DNA of 64,000 nucleotides from Pelagerythrobacter marinus (lineage in GTDB: Bacteria; Pseudomonadota; Alphaproteobacteria; Sphingomonadales; Sphingomonadaceae), in contig NZ_WTYO01000001.1 of NCBI RefSeq assembly GCF_009827515.1, positions 707,163-771,162 on the forward strand. The letters run 5' to 3'. Shown here piece after piece: positions 17,810 to 27,547 of the stretch. The stretch's first letter is position 1, and each line of letters begins with the position of its first letter. The notes under the pieces are model-generated. The model made no database searches. It had not been told where the DNA came from and saw only the letters and a program-made list of their open reading frames with translations. The position numbers were made by a program, and so were the translations under genes.

Positions 17810-18235
17810 ATGGATACTGCCGCACCGCTGCCGCAAGAAGGCACATTGCCGTCATCAGGGCACACCGATGTGCCTGCCGGGGCCTCGATCGCCGCCGACT
17901 GCCCGGCGGTGAACGACGTCCTCGCCCGCGTTGGGGACAAGTGGTCGATGCAGGTCGTGATGACACTGGCCGACGGGCCGGTCCGCTTCAACGCGCTGCG
18001 CCGGGCGATCGACGGGATTTCCCAGCGCATGCTGACCCGCACCTTGCGCGCGCTCGAGCGCGACGGGCTGGTGGTGCGCGCGGTGACCCCCAGCGTGCCG
18101 CCGCGGGTGGACTATTCGCTCACCGAACTGGGCCGGTCGCTGCGCGAGCCGGTGCGGGCGCTCGGTGCCTGGGCGATCGCCCACCGCGCGGCAATCGAGG
18201 CGGCGCGCGCGGACTTCGACCGGCGCGAGGCCTGA
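17810..18235 (+). CDS. HxlR family transcriptional regulator
   Basis: A 141-residue winged-helix regulator. After a disordered N-terminal tail, the HxlR signature is clear from about residue 31: [20 protein letters not shown], then [20 protein letters not shown] (the recognition-helix region) and [13 protein letters not shown]. The start at 17810 has AGGGGG at good spacing, while an ATG at 17792 lacks one. HxlR proteins sense electrophiles or quinones, often through Cys; a single Cys lies at the start of the domain. It probably controls the divergent azoR gene and itself. Confidence 0.92.
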   Translation: MDTAAPLPQEGTLPSSGHTDVPAGASIAADCPAVNDVLARVGDKWSMQVVMTLADGPVRFNALRRAIDGISQRMLTRTLRALERDGLVVRAVTPSVPPRVDYSLTELGRSLREPVRALGAWAIAHRAAIEAARADFDRREA

Positions 18236-18240
18236 AGCGG

Positions 18241-18879
18241 TCAGTCCGCGGGCACGCGGCGCACGCGCTCGATCGTGACCGGGGGGCTGAGCATCTGCCC
18301 TTTCAGCCACCCTTCGCCCTTGTCGGGATCGGTCGGCGCGGCGTGGATCGCCTCGACCACGTCCATCCCTTCGACCACGCGGCCGAAGGCGGCATAGCCG
18401 GCCCTCAGATCGGGGTCTTCGGAAGACGGGTCGGCGTCCATGCCCGGCTGTTCCTGCAGCATGATCGAGAAGTCGCCGGTTGCCGTGCCCGGCGCATTGC
18501 GCGCCATCGACAGCGCGCCGCGCACATGGGCGATCCCGGTCTCGCTGGTCGTCTCGTGCGCGATCGGGGGCAGGACCCGCTCCGGATCGTGCTGCGTGCC
18601 CGCCTGGATCAGCCCGTTCGGCTGATCGCCCCATTCGAGCGGCATGGCGCGATAGAACGCCGTGCCGTCGAACCGCCCCTCGTCGACGTAGCGCAGGAAA
18701 TTGGCCGCGGTCACCGGCGCGCGCTCGACCTCGATCTCGGCGGTGATGTCGCCGAGCTCGGTCTCGATCACGACGCGGGCGGTTTCGTGCTCCTCGGCCG
18801 GGGCAGGTGCGGGGGCGTCCTGCGCGGCGGCGGCGGTGAGCGCGAAAGGGGCGGCAAGAAGGGCGAATCGCTTGAACAT
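18241..18879 (-). CDS. Exported peptidyl-prolyl isomerase, cyclophilin type
   Basis: A 212-residue protein that speeds cis-trans isomerisation of proline bonds, probably in the periplasm. A signal peptide (MFKRFALLAAPFALTAAAAQ) is followed by an acidic linker and a cyclophilin core: VVIETELGDITAEIE, AANFLRYVDEGRFDGTAFYR, GALSMAR and GYAAFGRVVEGMDVVEAI. The start at 18879 is preferred over an ATG at 18888 because AGGA lies 8 bases upstream of the former. It converges with the HxlR gene, five bases apart. Confidence 0.92.
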   Translation of the reverse strand: MFKRFALLAAPFALTAAAAQDAPAPAPAEEHETARVVIETELGDITAEIEVERAPVTAANFLRYVDEGRFDGTAFYRAMPLEWGDQPNGLIQAGTQHDPERVLPPIAHETTSETGIAHVRGALSMARNAPGTATGDFSIMLQEQPGMDADPSSEDPDLRAGYAAFGRVVEGMDVVEAIHAAPTDPDKGEGWLKGQMLSPPVTIERVRRVPAD

Positions 18880-18938
18880 GCGGGACATCCTAGCCAGCGT
18901 GGCCCGCCGGTCCCAGACGTCTCGCCGTGCCGGTGCCC

Positions 18939-20093
18939 TCAGGCGCCGCGGCGGCGAAGCATGGTGCGGTCGAGTTGCTCGGTCCCGGTCACGCCCATCA
19001 GGCGCATCCCCCGCTCGATCTCGTCGCGCAGCAGCGCCAGCGCGCGCTCGACCCCCGGCTGGCCGGCGGCGGCGAGGGCATAGAGGTAGAGGCGCCCGCC
19101 CGCAGCGGCGCTCGCCCCGGTGGCGAGCGCTTTCAGGACGTGGGTGCCCCGGCGCACCCCGCCGTCGCAGATGATCTCGATCTCGCCGCCGACCGCATCG
19201 ACGATCTCGGCCAGCTGGTCGAACGGGGCGCGGCTCCCGTCGAGCTGGCGGCCGCCGTGGTTGGAGACCATGATCGCGTCGGCCCCGATCTCCACCGCGC
19301 GGCGCGCATCGGCCGCGCTCATCACGCCCTTGAGGCAGAAGGTGCCGCCCCAGTCCTGGCGGATGCGGGCGGCGGTGTCCCAGTCCATCGCCGTGTCGAG
19401 CATGGTGTTGAAATACTCGGCGATGCTCACCGCCTTGCCGGTCCCTTCGCGCACGTGGGTGTCGAGGTTGGGGAGGCGGAATTCCTCGCGCAGCAGGTAG
19501 TCGAGCGTCCAGCGCGGCCGCGTGGCGTAGGACCAGAGCGCCGCGGGCGTGAAGCGGGGCGGGGTGGTGAACCCGCTGCGCTGGCAGCGCTCGCGCTTGC
19601 CCGAAACGATCGTGTCGACGGTCAGCGCGAGGGCGTCGAACCGCGCGGCCCGGCACCGCTCGATCATCGACGCGTTCAGCCCCGCGTCCTTGTGGACGTA
19701 GAGCTGGAACATCTTGGGCGCGGATACGAGCGCGGCGATCTCCTCTATGCTCACCGTCGCGAGGCTGGAGATGCCGAACCACAGGCCGAAGCGTTCGGCC
19801 GCGCGGGCGACGGCGCGCTCCCCCTGCCAGTGAAAGACGCGCTGGAGCGCGGTCGGGCTGAGTATCAGGGGCAGGGCGCTGTGCCGCCCCATGATCGTGC
19901 AGCCGGTGTCGATCCGCGCAACCCCGGCCAGGACGTTGGGTACAAGGTCCACCTCGTCGAACGCCGCCGTGTTGCGCGCCTTGGTCACCTCGTCGTCGGC
20001 CGCGCCGTCGATATAGTCGAAGACCGGCCAGGGCAGGCGCTTCCGCGCCAGCAGGCGCATGTCCGCGATGTTGTGGCAGTCCGACAAACGCAT
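18939..20093 (-). CDS. FMN-dependent alpha-hydroxy-acid dehydrogenase (LldD family)
   Basis: A 384-residue TIM-barrel flavoprotein oxidising an L-2-hydroxy acid, most often lactate. The family markers are DYIDGAADDEVT near residue 27, the flavin-binding region LILSPTALQRVFHWQGE, and the catalytic VSNHGGRQLDG, followed by ICDGGVRRGTHVLKALATGA for FMN phosphate. It could be L-lactate dehydrogenase, glycolate or mandelate dehydrogenase; no lct operon genes flank it to decide. It starts about 100 bases from the divergent blaI-type regulator gene. Confidence 0.92.
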   Translation of the reverse strand: MRLSDCHNIADMRLLARKRLPWPVFDYIDGAADDEVTKARNTAAFDEVDLVPNVLAGVARIDTGCTIMGRHSALPLILSPTALQRVFHWQGERAVARAAERFGLWFGISSLATVSIEEIAALVSAPKMFQLYVHKDAGLNASMIERCRAARFDALALTVDTIVSGKRERCQRSGFTTPPRFTPAALWSYATRPRWTLDYLLREEFRLPNLDTHVREGTGKAVSIAEYFNTMLDTAMDWDTAARIRQDWGGTFCLKGVMSAADARRAVEIGADAIMVSNHGGRQLDGSRAPFDQLAEIVDAVGGEIEIICDGGVRRGTHVLKALATGASAAAGGRLYLYALAAAGQPGVERALALLRDEIERGMRLMGVTGTEQLDRTMLRRRGA

Positions 20094-20150
20094 GACCGGG
20101 CTCTACCAGCGCCGTGGGGCTGCGCCAATCGGTTCATCCAGGCTTAATGT

Positions 20151-20184
20151 TTACAGGCGTAGTCGAATTGCCTACAGATGTAGG
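20151..20184 (+). promoter_or_regulatory. BlaI/MecI-type operator upstream of the regulator gene
   Basis: CCTACAGATGTAGG at 20171-20184 has 6-base inverted arms and the TACA/TGTA core of BlaI and MecI operators. A second imperfect site, TTACAGGCGTAG, lies at 20151-20162. Both precede the blaI-type gene at 20198, implying autoregulation of the regulator-sensor operon. Confidence 0.8.
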
Positions 20185-20197
20185 CGAGGAGGCAGCG

Positions 20198-20587
20198 ATG
20201 GCCAGGCCAGACGACGAGAGACCCGATCGCATCAGCGAAGCCGAACACGCGGTGATGGAAGTGCTTTGGGCGCGCAGCCCGCAGACCGCGGCCGAAGTCT
20301 GCGCCGCCGTGTGCGAAGAGCGCGACTGGAGCCTGCCGACCGTGAAAACCCTGCTGTCGCGCCTCGTGGCGAAGCAGGCGGTTGCGACCCGGCCCGATGG
20401 CCGGCGCTTCCTCTATTCGCCGCTCCTTTCGAGGGCCGACTATCTCGGCGGGGAATCGCGCCGGCTGGTCGATCGCCTGTTCGGCGGCCGCGCCGCCCCG
20501 CTGTTCGCCCACCTGGCGCAGGAAGAGGCGCTGAGCGAGGACGACCTGGCCGAGATCGAGGCTCTGCTGAAGGAGCTGCGGCAATGA
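20198..20587 (+). CDS. BlaI/MecI/CopY family transcriptional repressor
   Basis: A 129-residue winged-helix repressor: ISEAEHAVMEVLWARSPQTA at the N-terminus, then the recognition region LPTVKTLLSRLVAKQAV and the wing RFLYSPLLSR. The start at 20198 follows GAGGAGG and places the TACA operator just upstream; an earlier ATG at 20114 would put the operator inside the gene. The stop overlaps the M56 peptidase start by 4 bases, so sensor and repressor are co-translated. No beta-lactamase gene is adjacent, so the regulated target is unknown apart from the operon itself. Confidence 0.93.
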   Translation: MARPDDERPDRISEAEHAVMEVLWARSPQTAAEVCAAVCEERDWSLPTVKTLLSRLVAKQAVATRPDGRRFLYSPLLSRADYLGGESRRLVDRLFGGRAAPLFAHLAQEEALSEDDLAEIEALLKELRQ

Positions 20588-22182
20588 GCTGGCTGGTCGA
20601 GACGCTCGCCTGGACCGGCCTGCTGATCGCGCTCGTCCTTTTCGTCCGGCGGCCGGTCGCCCGGCACCTGGGTGCGCGGGCCGCCTATGCTCTCTGGCTC
20701 GTGCCTTTCGCGCGCCTTCTGATGCCGCCGCTGGTCCTGCCGTCGTGGATGGCACCGGCCGGCGATCCGACGTTTCCCGGTCCGCCTTCCGCCATCGACG
20801 GGGCCGGCGCTTCCGCCCCCGCCGCCATGGCGGAGACGATCGGACAACAGCCTCTCCTGCTGGACGGGAGCGGCCCGGTGCAGGCAGTGCCGGCGGACAT
20901 CCCCTGGGCCGCGGTGCTGCTTGCACTGTGGCTCGCGGGTGTGGCCGGGTTCCTGTGGTTGCGCTTTTCCGCCTATTTCCGCGCCCGGCGCGTGCTCCTG
21001 GCCGATGCCGCCCCGGTCGGGGAGGCCGGCCGGGTCCGGCTGGTCGAAACGCCGGAGACCAACGCGCCGATAGCCTTCGGCCTGTTCGACCCGGTCGTCG
21101 CCCTGCCGCCCGGGTTCATGGCCCGCCGCGACCGCGATGCCCGCGACCTGGCCCTGGCGCACGAGCTCGCGCACCATCGCGGGCACGACCTGCTGGCCAA
21201 TTTCGCGGCCCAGTTCCTCTTCGCGCTGCACTGGTTCAACCCGCTCGCCTATCTCGGCTGGCAGGCGATGCGCCGCGACCAGGAGGCGGCCTGCGACGCG
21301 AGGGTCGTCGAAACGCGCGATCGCCGCGCGCGCGCCGAATACGGGCGCGTGATCGCCAGCTTCGCCGCCGGCCCGCGGGTGGCGCTCGCCGCGCCGATGG
21401 CCTGCCCGGTCCTGGGCGACAAGTCGATAATCCAACGCCTGAGGAGCCTGACGATGAACGAGATCACACCGCGCCGCCGGATGGCCGGTCGCGCCCTGCT
21501 GGCAGCCGGCCTCCTGGCCCTGCCGCTCACCGCCACGGTGTCCTATGCCGAGAGCGCTGCCGACGCGCTCCCGCAGCCGCCCGAGGCGCCGGCCGCGCCG
21601 CTGCCGCCCGAGCCGCCGCTGCCCCCGCAGCCGGCCGCTTTCGCCCCCGAAGCCCCGCCCGCGCCGCCTGCGCCCCCCGCGCCCGGCACCGACGATGCGC
21701 GCCACGTCCTCATCGAACGGATCGAGCGCAGCGAGGACGGGCGGCGCACGGTCGAGGTCCGCCGCGTCGAGCGCGAGAATGCCCGGGCCAAGGCCGAGAA
21801 GGCGCGCCGGAAGGCCGAGAAGGCCCGCAAAATGGCGGCCCTGTCCGAGGCCGATCGGGCCGAACTGGCGGCCGACATGGCACGGCTGGAAGTCGAGCTC
21901 GACGGGATCGGCGAGGAGGTCGAGCGCGAGGTCCGGCTCGCCCTCGCGAGCGCGCCCAGGGTGATCCCGGGGTGCCGCGGCGAGGGGATCGTCCATGAAA
22001 GCAACGAGGGCGGGCGCGAGGTCATCCGCATCTGCACCCGCCGGATCCAGGCCCAGGCCAGGGCCGGCCTGCGCGAAGCCCGTGCCGCGCTGGCGCAGGA
22101 CACCACGATCCCGCCCGAAGCGCGGGCCGAGGCCCTGCGCTCGATCGACGAGGCGATGGCGGAGATGCCGGCCCACGACTGA
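20584..22182 (+). CDS. M56 family (BlaR1-like) membrane metallopeptidase
   Basis: A 532-residue membrane protease expected to relay an envelope signal by cutting the BlaI-type repressor. Three hydrophobic helices occupy about residues 5-20, 35-55 and 105-125; the zinc motif HELAHH is at 193-198, with a further helix near 300-320. Unlike BlaR1, it has no penicillin-binding sensor domain. Instead a Pro-rich stretch (about 325-375) leads to a charged coiled coil (about 395-470) and a Cys-containing tail (IPGCRGEG and VIRICTRR). The 4-base overlap with the repressor gene fixes the start. The signal sensed is unknown. Confidence 0.9.
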   Translation: MSWLVETLAWTGLLIALVLFVRRPVARHLGARAAYALWLVPFARLLMPPLVLPSWMAPAGDPTFPGPPSAIDGAGASAPAAMAETIGQQPLLLDGSGPVQAVPADIPWAAVLLALWLAGVAGFLWLRFSAYFRARRVLLADAAPVGEAGRVRLVETPETNAPIAFGLFDPVVALPPGFMARRDRDARDLALAHELAHHRGHDLLANFAAQFLFALHWFNPLAYLGWQAMRRDQEAACDARVVETRDRRARAEYGRVIASFAAGPRVALAAPMACPVLGDKSIIQRLRSLTMNEITPRRRMAGRALLAAGLLALPLTATVSYAESAADALPQPPEAPAAPLPPEPPLPPQPAAFAPEAPPAPPAPPAPGTDDARHVLIERIERSEDGRRTVEVRRVERENARAKAEKARRKAEKARKMAALSEADRAELAADMARLEVELDGIGEEVEREVRLALASAPRVIPGCRGEGIVHESNEGGREVIRICTRRIQAQARAGLREARAALAQDTTIPPEARAEALRSIDEAMAEMPAHD

Positions 22183-22215
22183 TCGATCGCGGGCCCGGCT
22201 GCCGGCACGGTCCCC

Positions 22216-22911
22216 TCAGCCGCCGGTATCCTGCACGACTTCCTCGGAAACGAAGGTGATGTCGCCCTCGTTTCCGGGGCCCTCGTTTCCGGGTACGCCT
22301 GCCTCTTCCGGCGAGGCGAGCCGCGGGGTCTTTTCGCGGTCGCTCCACTCGACGCTGTCGTCCTCGTCCATGTCGATCCGGGCAAAGGCCGGGCGCGCCG
22401 GATAGGAACAGCCCATCTGCTCGCCGCGCCCTTTTAGGTATCCGCGCCGGATGGCGCCCGCCGTGATCGCGGCTTCGAAGGCGCGCTGGTGGTCCGCCGC
22501 GCCGGTAATTTCACGCACGATGGAACGGAAGGGGATGAACGATCCCACCGCGCTCTGGGCGATGCGTCCGACCGAGATCGCATCGCCGCGGCCGTCGGCG
22601 ACGTCGAGGTCGGGGCCCAGGATGGTGTCGAGTTCGGCGATGGCACCGCCGATGTCGTCGCACCCGTCCAGCCCGTCGCCGGCATAGGGTGCCTCGGCCG
22701 CTTCCAGCAGCAGCGGCGGGATCGGATCTTTCGCGAGGTTGAGGTCGGTCAGCGGCGTCCTGGCCACGTCTTCCACGTCGGGTTCGGCGTCCATCGCGCC
22801 CTGGGCCCGGGCAGCCGCCGGCGCGACCGGGACCGCCGCGATCGCCGCAGCCACCGCGCCGGCCAGGATCCCGCTACGCATCGGGCGTTCAGCCCATTTC
22901 GAAATAGGCAT
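22216..22911 (-). CDS. Hypothetical exported protein
   Basis: A 231-residue protein without a recognised domain. An Ala-rich signal sequence (RSGILAGAVAAAIAAVPVAP then AAARA) is followed by an acidic region. Two Cys residues (LDGCDDIGG and QMGCSYPARP) could form a disulfide. The C-terminal tail is acidic with PGNEGPGNEG repeats. The start at 22911 has AAGGG upstream; a start at 22881 would begin directly before the signal peptide and avoid overlap with the broken ypfJ-like gene. It probably shares a transcript with that gene. Confidence 0.65.
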   Translation of the reverse strand: MPISKWAERPMRSGILAGAVAAAIAAVPVAPAAARAQGAMDAEPDVEDVARTPLTDLNLAKDPIPPLLLEAAEAPYAGDGLDGCDDIGGAIAELDTILGPDLDVADGRGDAISVGRIAQSAVGSFIPFRSIVREITGAADHQRAFEAAITAGAIRRGYLKGRGEQMGCSYPARPAFARIDMDEDDSVEWSDREKTPRLASPEEAGVPGNEGPGNEGDITFVSEEVVQDTGG

Positions 22912-23579
22912 CGCACACCCTTTCGTCGGCGCTTTCCATTCCGCGTCGCAGGGCTTCCATGCGCTGTGCGCTGGTGCCGTGCGTGAAGCTTTCGGGGTTC
23001 GCCTGCCGCCCGGCGCGCCGCTGCAAGGTATCGTCGCCGATCGCGCTCGCGGCGCGCAGGCCTTCCTCCATGTCGCCCGGTTCGATCAGGTTGCGGTTCT
23101 TGCCCGCCCACACGCCGGCGTAGCAATCGGCCTGCAGCTCCATGCGGACCTGGAGCTGGTTGGCGCTGCGCGGGTTTTGCGCCTGCGCGCTGCGGACCTG
23201 GGCGGCCAGGCCGGTGAGGTTCTGGATATGGTGTCCGTATTCATGCGCCATCACGTAATAGCGGGCGAAGTCGCCCCCCGCGCCCAGTTCGCGCGCGAGC
23301 GTGTCGTAGAAGCTCGTAGGCATTCTGTTCGCATATTTCGGTCTGCGACAGGTTCGATGCCTGTTGCGGCCCGCCGGGGGCGGACTGTTGCTGCTGCTGC
23401 ATTCCGTCGAGCGTGCCGAGCATCTGGCCCGGATCGACCCCGAAGACGAGCGCCGCGATCACGACAACGATCAGCGAGCCGCATCCCAGCTTGCCCCCGC
23501 CGCCGCCGGGAAAGCGGCCGCCGCCCGTGCCGCCCTGGCGGACCCTGATATTCCGGGGATCGAACCGTTTGAGCCGCAT
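22889..23579 (-). pseudogene. ypfJ: Broken YpfJ-like neutral zinc metallopeptidase
   Basis: The two halves of a YpfJ/KPN_02809-family protein lie in different frames. The N-terminal part starts at 23579 (MRLKRFDPRNIRVRQGG, a Gly-rich segment, then a membrane helix LGCGSLIVVVIAALVFG) and reaches TEICEQNAYE near 23320. The C-terminal part resumes at about 23315 with [18 protein letters not shown] and carries the zinc motif HEYGH. The family normally has some 65-70 residues between these points, including a Cys-rich segment; these are missing and the frame is shifted. GGGAGG precedes the N-terminal start. It is likely inactive. Confidence 0.8.
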
Positions 23580-23688
23580 CGTTTCCTCCCTGTCGGCGCC
23601 GGCGCGACGATATCTTCTGGACAGCGGTGTGTCCTGCCGCAAAAGCGGTTATGCAGCGCGACGCAGTTGAAATCCACGGGAGATCCAG

Positions 23689-24444
23689 ATGTTCCTCACC
23701 GGCAAGCGGGCCCTTGTCACCGGATCGACATCGGGCATCGGCCTTGCCATCGCGCGTGCGCTGGCGGGCGAGGGGGCCGAAATCGTCCTCAACGGCTTCG
23801 GCGACGACGATGCCATTGCCGCGCTCTGCGACGAGCTGGGCGCGCGCCACGTCGGTGCCGACCTGACCACGGCCGAAGGATGCGATGCGCTGATGGACGC
23901 GGCGGGGCCGGTCGATATCCTGGTCAACAACGCCGGGATGCAGCACGTCGCCCCGGTGGAGGACTTTCCCGCCGAACGGTGGGACGCGATCCTCGCGCTC
24001 AATCTCACCGCCGCCTTCCACACCGTGCGCCGCGCCGTGCCGCACATGAAGGCGCAAGGCTGGGGGCGGATCATCAACACCGCCAGCGCCCATTCGAAGA
24101 CCGCCTCGCCGTTCAAGAGCGCCTATGTCGCGGCAAAGCACGGGCTGGACGGGTTCACCAAGACGGTGGCGCTGGAACTGGCGCAATCGGGCGTGACGGC
24201 CAACTGCATCAGCCCCGGCTACGTCTGGACGCCGCTGGTCGAGAACCAGATTCCCGACACGATGAAGGCCCGTGGGCTGACGCGCGAACAGGTGGTGGAC
24301 GACGTGCTGCTGGCCAAGCAGCCGACCAAGCGTTTCGTCCAGCCGGCGGAACTCGGCGCGCTGGCGGTGTTTCTATGCCGCGAGGAAGCCGGCAATGTCA
24401 CCGGCGCCAACTGGAGCGTCGACGGCGGCTGGACCGCCGAATAG
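23689..24444 (+). CDS. bdhA: 3-hydroxybutyrate dehydrogenase
   Basis: A 251-residue NAD-dependent SDR interconverting D-3-hydroxybutyrate and acetoacetate, used in polyhydroxybutyrate turnover. The motifs are TGSTSGIG near residue 11, NNAG, the catalytic YVAAKHG, and the long segment between CISPGYVWTPLVENQIPDT and VDGGWTAE characteristic of bacterial BdhA. It is followed 8 bases later by the M28 peptidase gene, which has its own strong ribosome site. Confidence in the exact substrate is good but not absolute because SDRs are similar. Confidence 0.93.
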   Translation: MFLTGKRALVTGSTSGIGLAIARALAGEGAEIVLNGFGDDDAIAALCDELGARHVGADLTTAEGCDALMDAAGPVDILVNNAGMQHVAPVEDFPAERWDAILALNLTAAFHTVRRAVPHMKAQGWGRIINTASAHSKTASPFKSAYVAAKHGLDGFTKTVALELAQSGVTANCISPGYVWTPLVENQIPDTMKARGLTREQVVDDVLLAKQPTKRFVQPAELGALAVFLCREEAGNVTGANWSVDGGWTAE

Positions 24445-24452
24445 GAGGGACG

Positions 24453-25955
24453 ATGGCGGCGGGGGCACCGGCAAAGCGCCGAACACTCGCGATCCTGCTC
24501 GCGATGCTGGCGGCAAGCTGCGCCCCGGCGCCGATCGGCGGGCCGCCGGCCGACAGGCTGGCGACGATCGAGGCGGAACTGGAAGCCGACATCGCCGTCC
24601 TGGCCAGCGACGCGTTCGAGGGGCGGCGCCCCGGCACGCCGGGCGAGGCGAAGACCCTGCGATACCTGGCCCAGGCCTGGCAGGCCGCCGGGCTGGAATC
24701 GGGCACCAACGACCCGGCCAACCCCTGGTTCGCGCCGGTCGCCCTGCAACTGAACACGCCCGACCGGTCCGAAGCGCGGTTCTATCGCGGGCGGCGCGAA
24801 CTGCCCGTGCCCGCAGGATCGGTGCGGCTCTATACCTCTGGCCGGCGCTCGCTGCTCGAACGCAGCCCGGTGGTCTTCGTCGGGCGGGCGGGGGAAGCGC
24901 TGGAGCAGTCCGAACTGGCCGGGCGCATCGCGCTGATGCTGTGGGACCATCCGCGCCGCATCGAACAGCACGAGGCGCTGCTGGACAAGGGGGCCGCAGC
25001 GGTCCTCGCGATCGTCCCCGACGCGGGCGAGCTGCGCGAACTGGCCGACCGCCGGGCCAAGGGTTCCTATCGCCTGGTGGACGAGGAGGACGGCGCCCGG
25101 CTCGACGGGCTCGTCTCGGCCGACGGTGCGCGGGCGCTGCTCGGCGCGGAGCGTTTCGCATCGCTGTCGCGGGCGGCCGGCCTGCCGGGTTTCCGCCCGC
25201 AGCCGCTCGCGGTCGAGGCCCGGCTGGAGGCGACCTCGCTCCAGGCCGAAGTGCGCACGCACAACCTCGTCGCGCGCCTGCCCGGGCGGCGGCCCGAAAC
25301 CGGCGCCGTCCTGCTGCTCGCGCACTGGGATCACTTCGGCTACTGCGCGGAAGGGGAAGAGCCGCTGGCGATCTGCAACGGCGCGGTGGACAATGCCAGC
25401 GGGCTGGCCCTGCTGAGCGCGGTCGCGCGGCGCCTGCCTGCGGCGGGGTTCGATCGCGACGTCTATTTCCTCGCCACCACGGCAGAGGAATGGGGCCTCC
25501 TCGGCGCGCGGGCCTTCGCGCGCGATCCGGCGATACCGCTCGACAGCATCGTCGCGGCCTTCAACGTCGATACCGTGGCGATCGCCCCGCGCGGCGGGCC
25601 GGTGGCAGTGGTCGGCCACGGGCTGACCGACCTCGACGACGATATCGCGCGCGTCCTCGCCGCGAGCGGGCGCGCGGCTGGCGATCACGACTATGCCAAC
25701 CGCTACCTGCGCCGGCAGGATGGCTGGGCGCTGCTGCAGCACGACGTGCCGACCGTGGCCGTATCGGCGGCCTTCGCCGATCACCCGGCGCTGGAGAGGT
25801 TCATGCGCGAGCGTTACCACCGGGCCGCCGACGTTGCCGACGGCTCGATCGTGCTGGGCGGGGCGGCCGAGGACGTCCTGCTCCACCTCGCCCTGGTGGA
25901 GCATTTCGCCAGCGCCGCGAGCTATCCCGCCAGGGCGGCCGTCCCCGGCGATTAA
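24453..25955 (+). CDS. M28 family zinc peptidase, lipoprotein
   Basis: A 500-residue exported aminopeptidase-like protein. The signal sequence ends in a lipobox (AILLAMLAASC). The C-terminal half holds the di-zinc ligands of family M28: LAHWDHFGYC, GAVDNASGLALL and TTAEEWGLLGAR, with further ligands in AAFNVDTVA and a late His. A PA-like insert (about residues 130-230) precedes the catalytic domain. AGGAGGG lies 4 bases before the ATG and the bdhA stop is 8 bases upstream, so they probably share a transcript. The peptide substrate is unknown. Confidence 0.93.
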   Translation: MAAGAPAKRRTLAILLAMLAASCAPAPIGGPPADRLATIEAELEADIAVLASDAFEGRRPGTPGEAKTLRYLAQAWQAAGLESGTNDPANPWFAPVALQLNTPDRSEARFYRGRRELPVPAGSVRLYTSGRRSLLERSPVVFVGRAGEALEQSELAGRIALMLWDHPRRIEQHEALLDKGAAAVLAIVPDAGELRELADRRAKGSYRLVDEEDGARLDGLVSADGARALLGAERFASLSRAAGLPGFRPQPLAVEARLEATSLQAEVRTHNLVARLPGRRPETGAVLLLAHWDHFGYCAEGEEPLAICNGAVDNASGLALLSAVARRLPAAGFDRDVYFLATTAEEWGLLGARAFARDPAIPLDSIVAAFNVDTVAIAPRGGPVAVVGHGLTDLDDDIARVLAASGRAAGDHDYANRYLRRQDGWALLQHDVPTVAVSAAFADHPALERFMRERYHRAADVADGSIVLGGAAEDVLLHLALVEHFASAASYPARAAVPGD

Positions 25956-25972
25956 TTGCCCCGCACCCCTAG

Positions 25973-27496
<1,524 letters not shown>

Positions 27497-27547
27497 GCCC
27501 GGCCGCGCGGTGGCGGACGGCCGCTTCGTGCACGCCGGGGTACGGGC

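Noticed and set aside
20584..22182. Beta-lactam resistance locus
   Set aside because: The M56 protein has no penicillin-binding domain and no beta-lactamase gene is adjacent.
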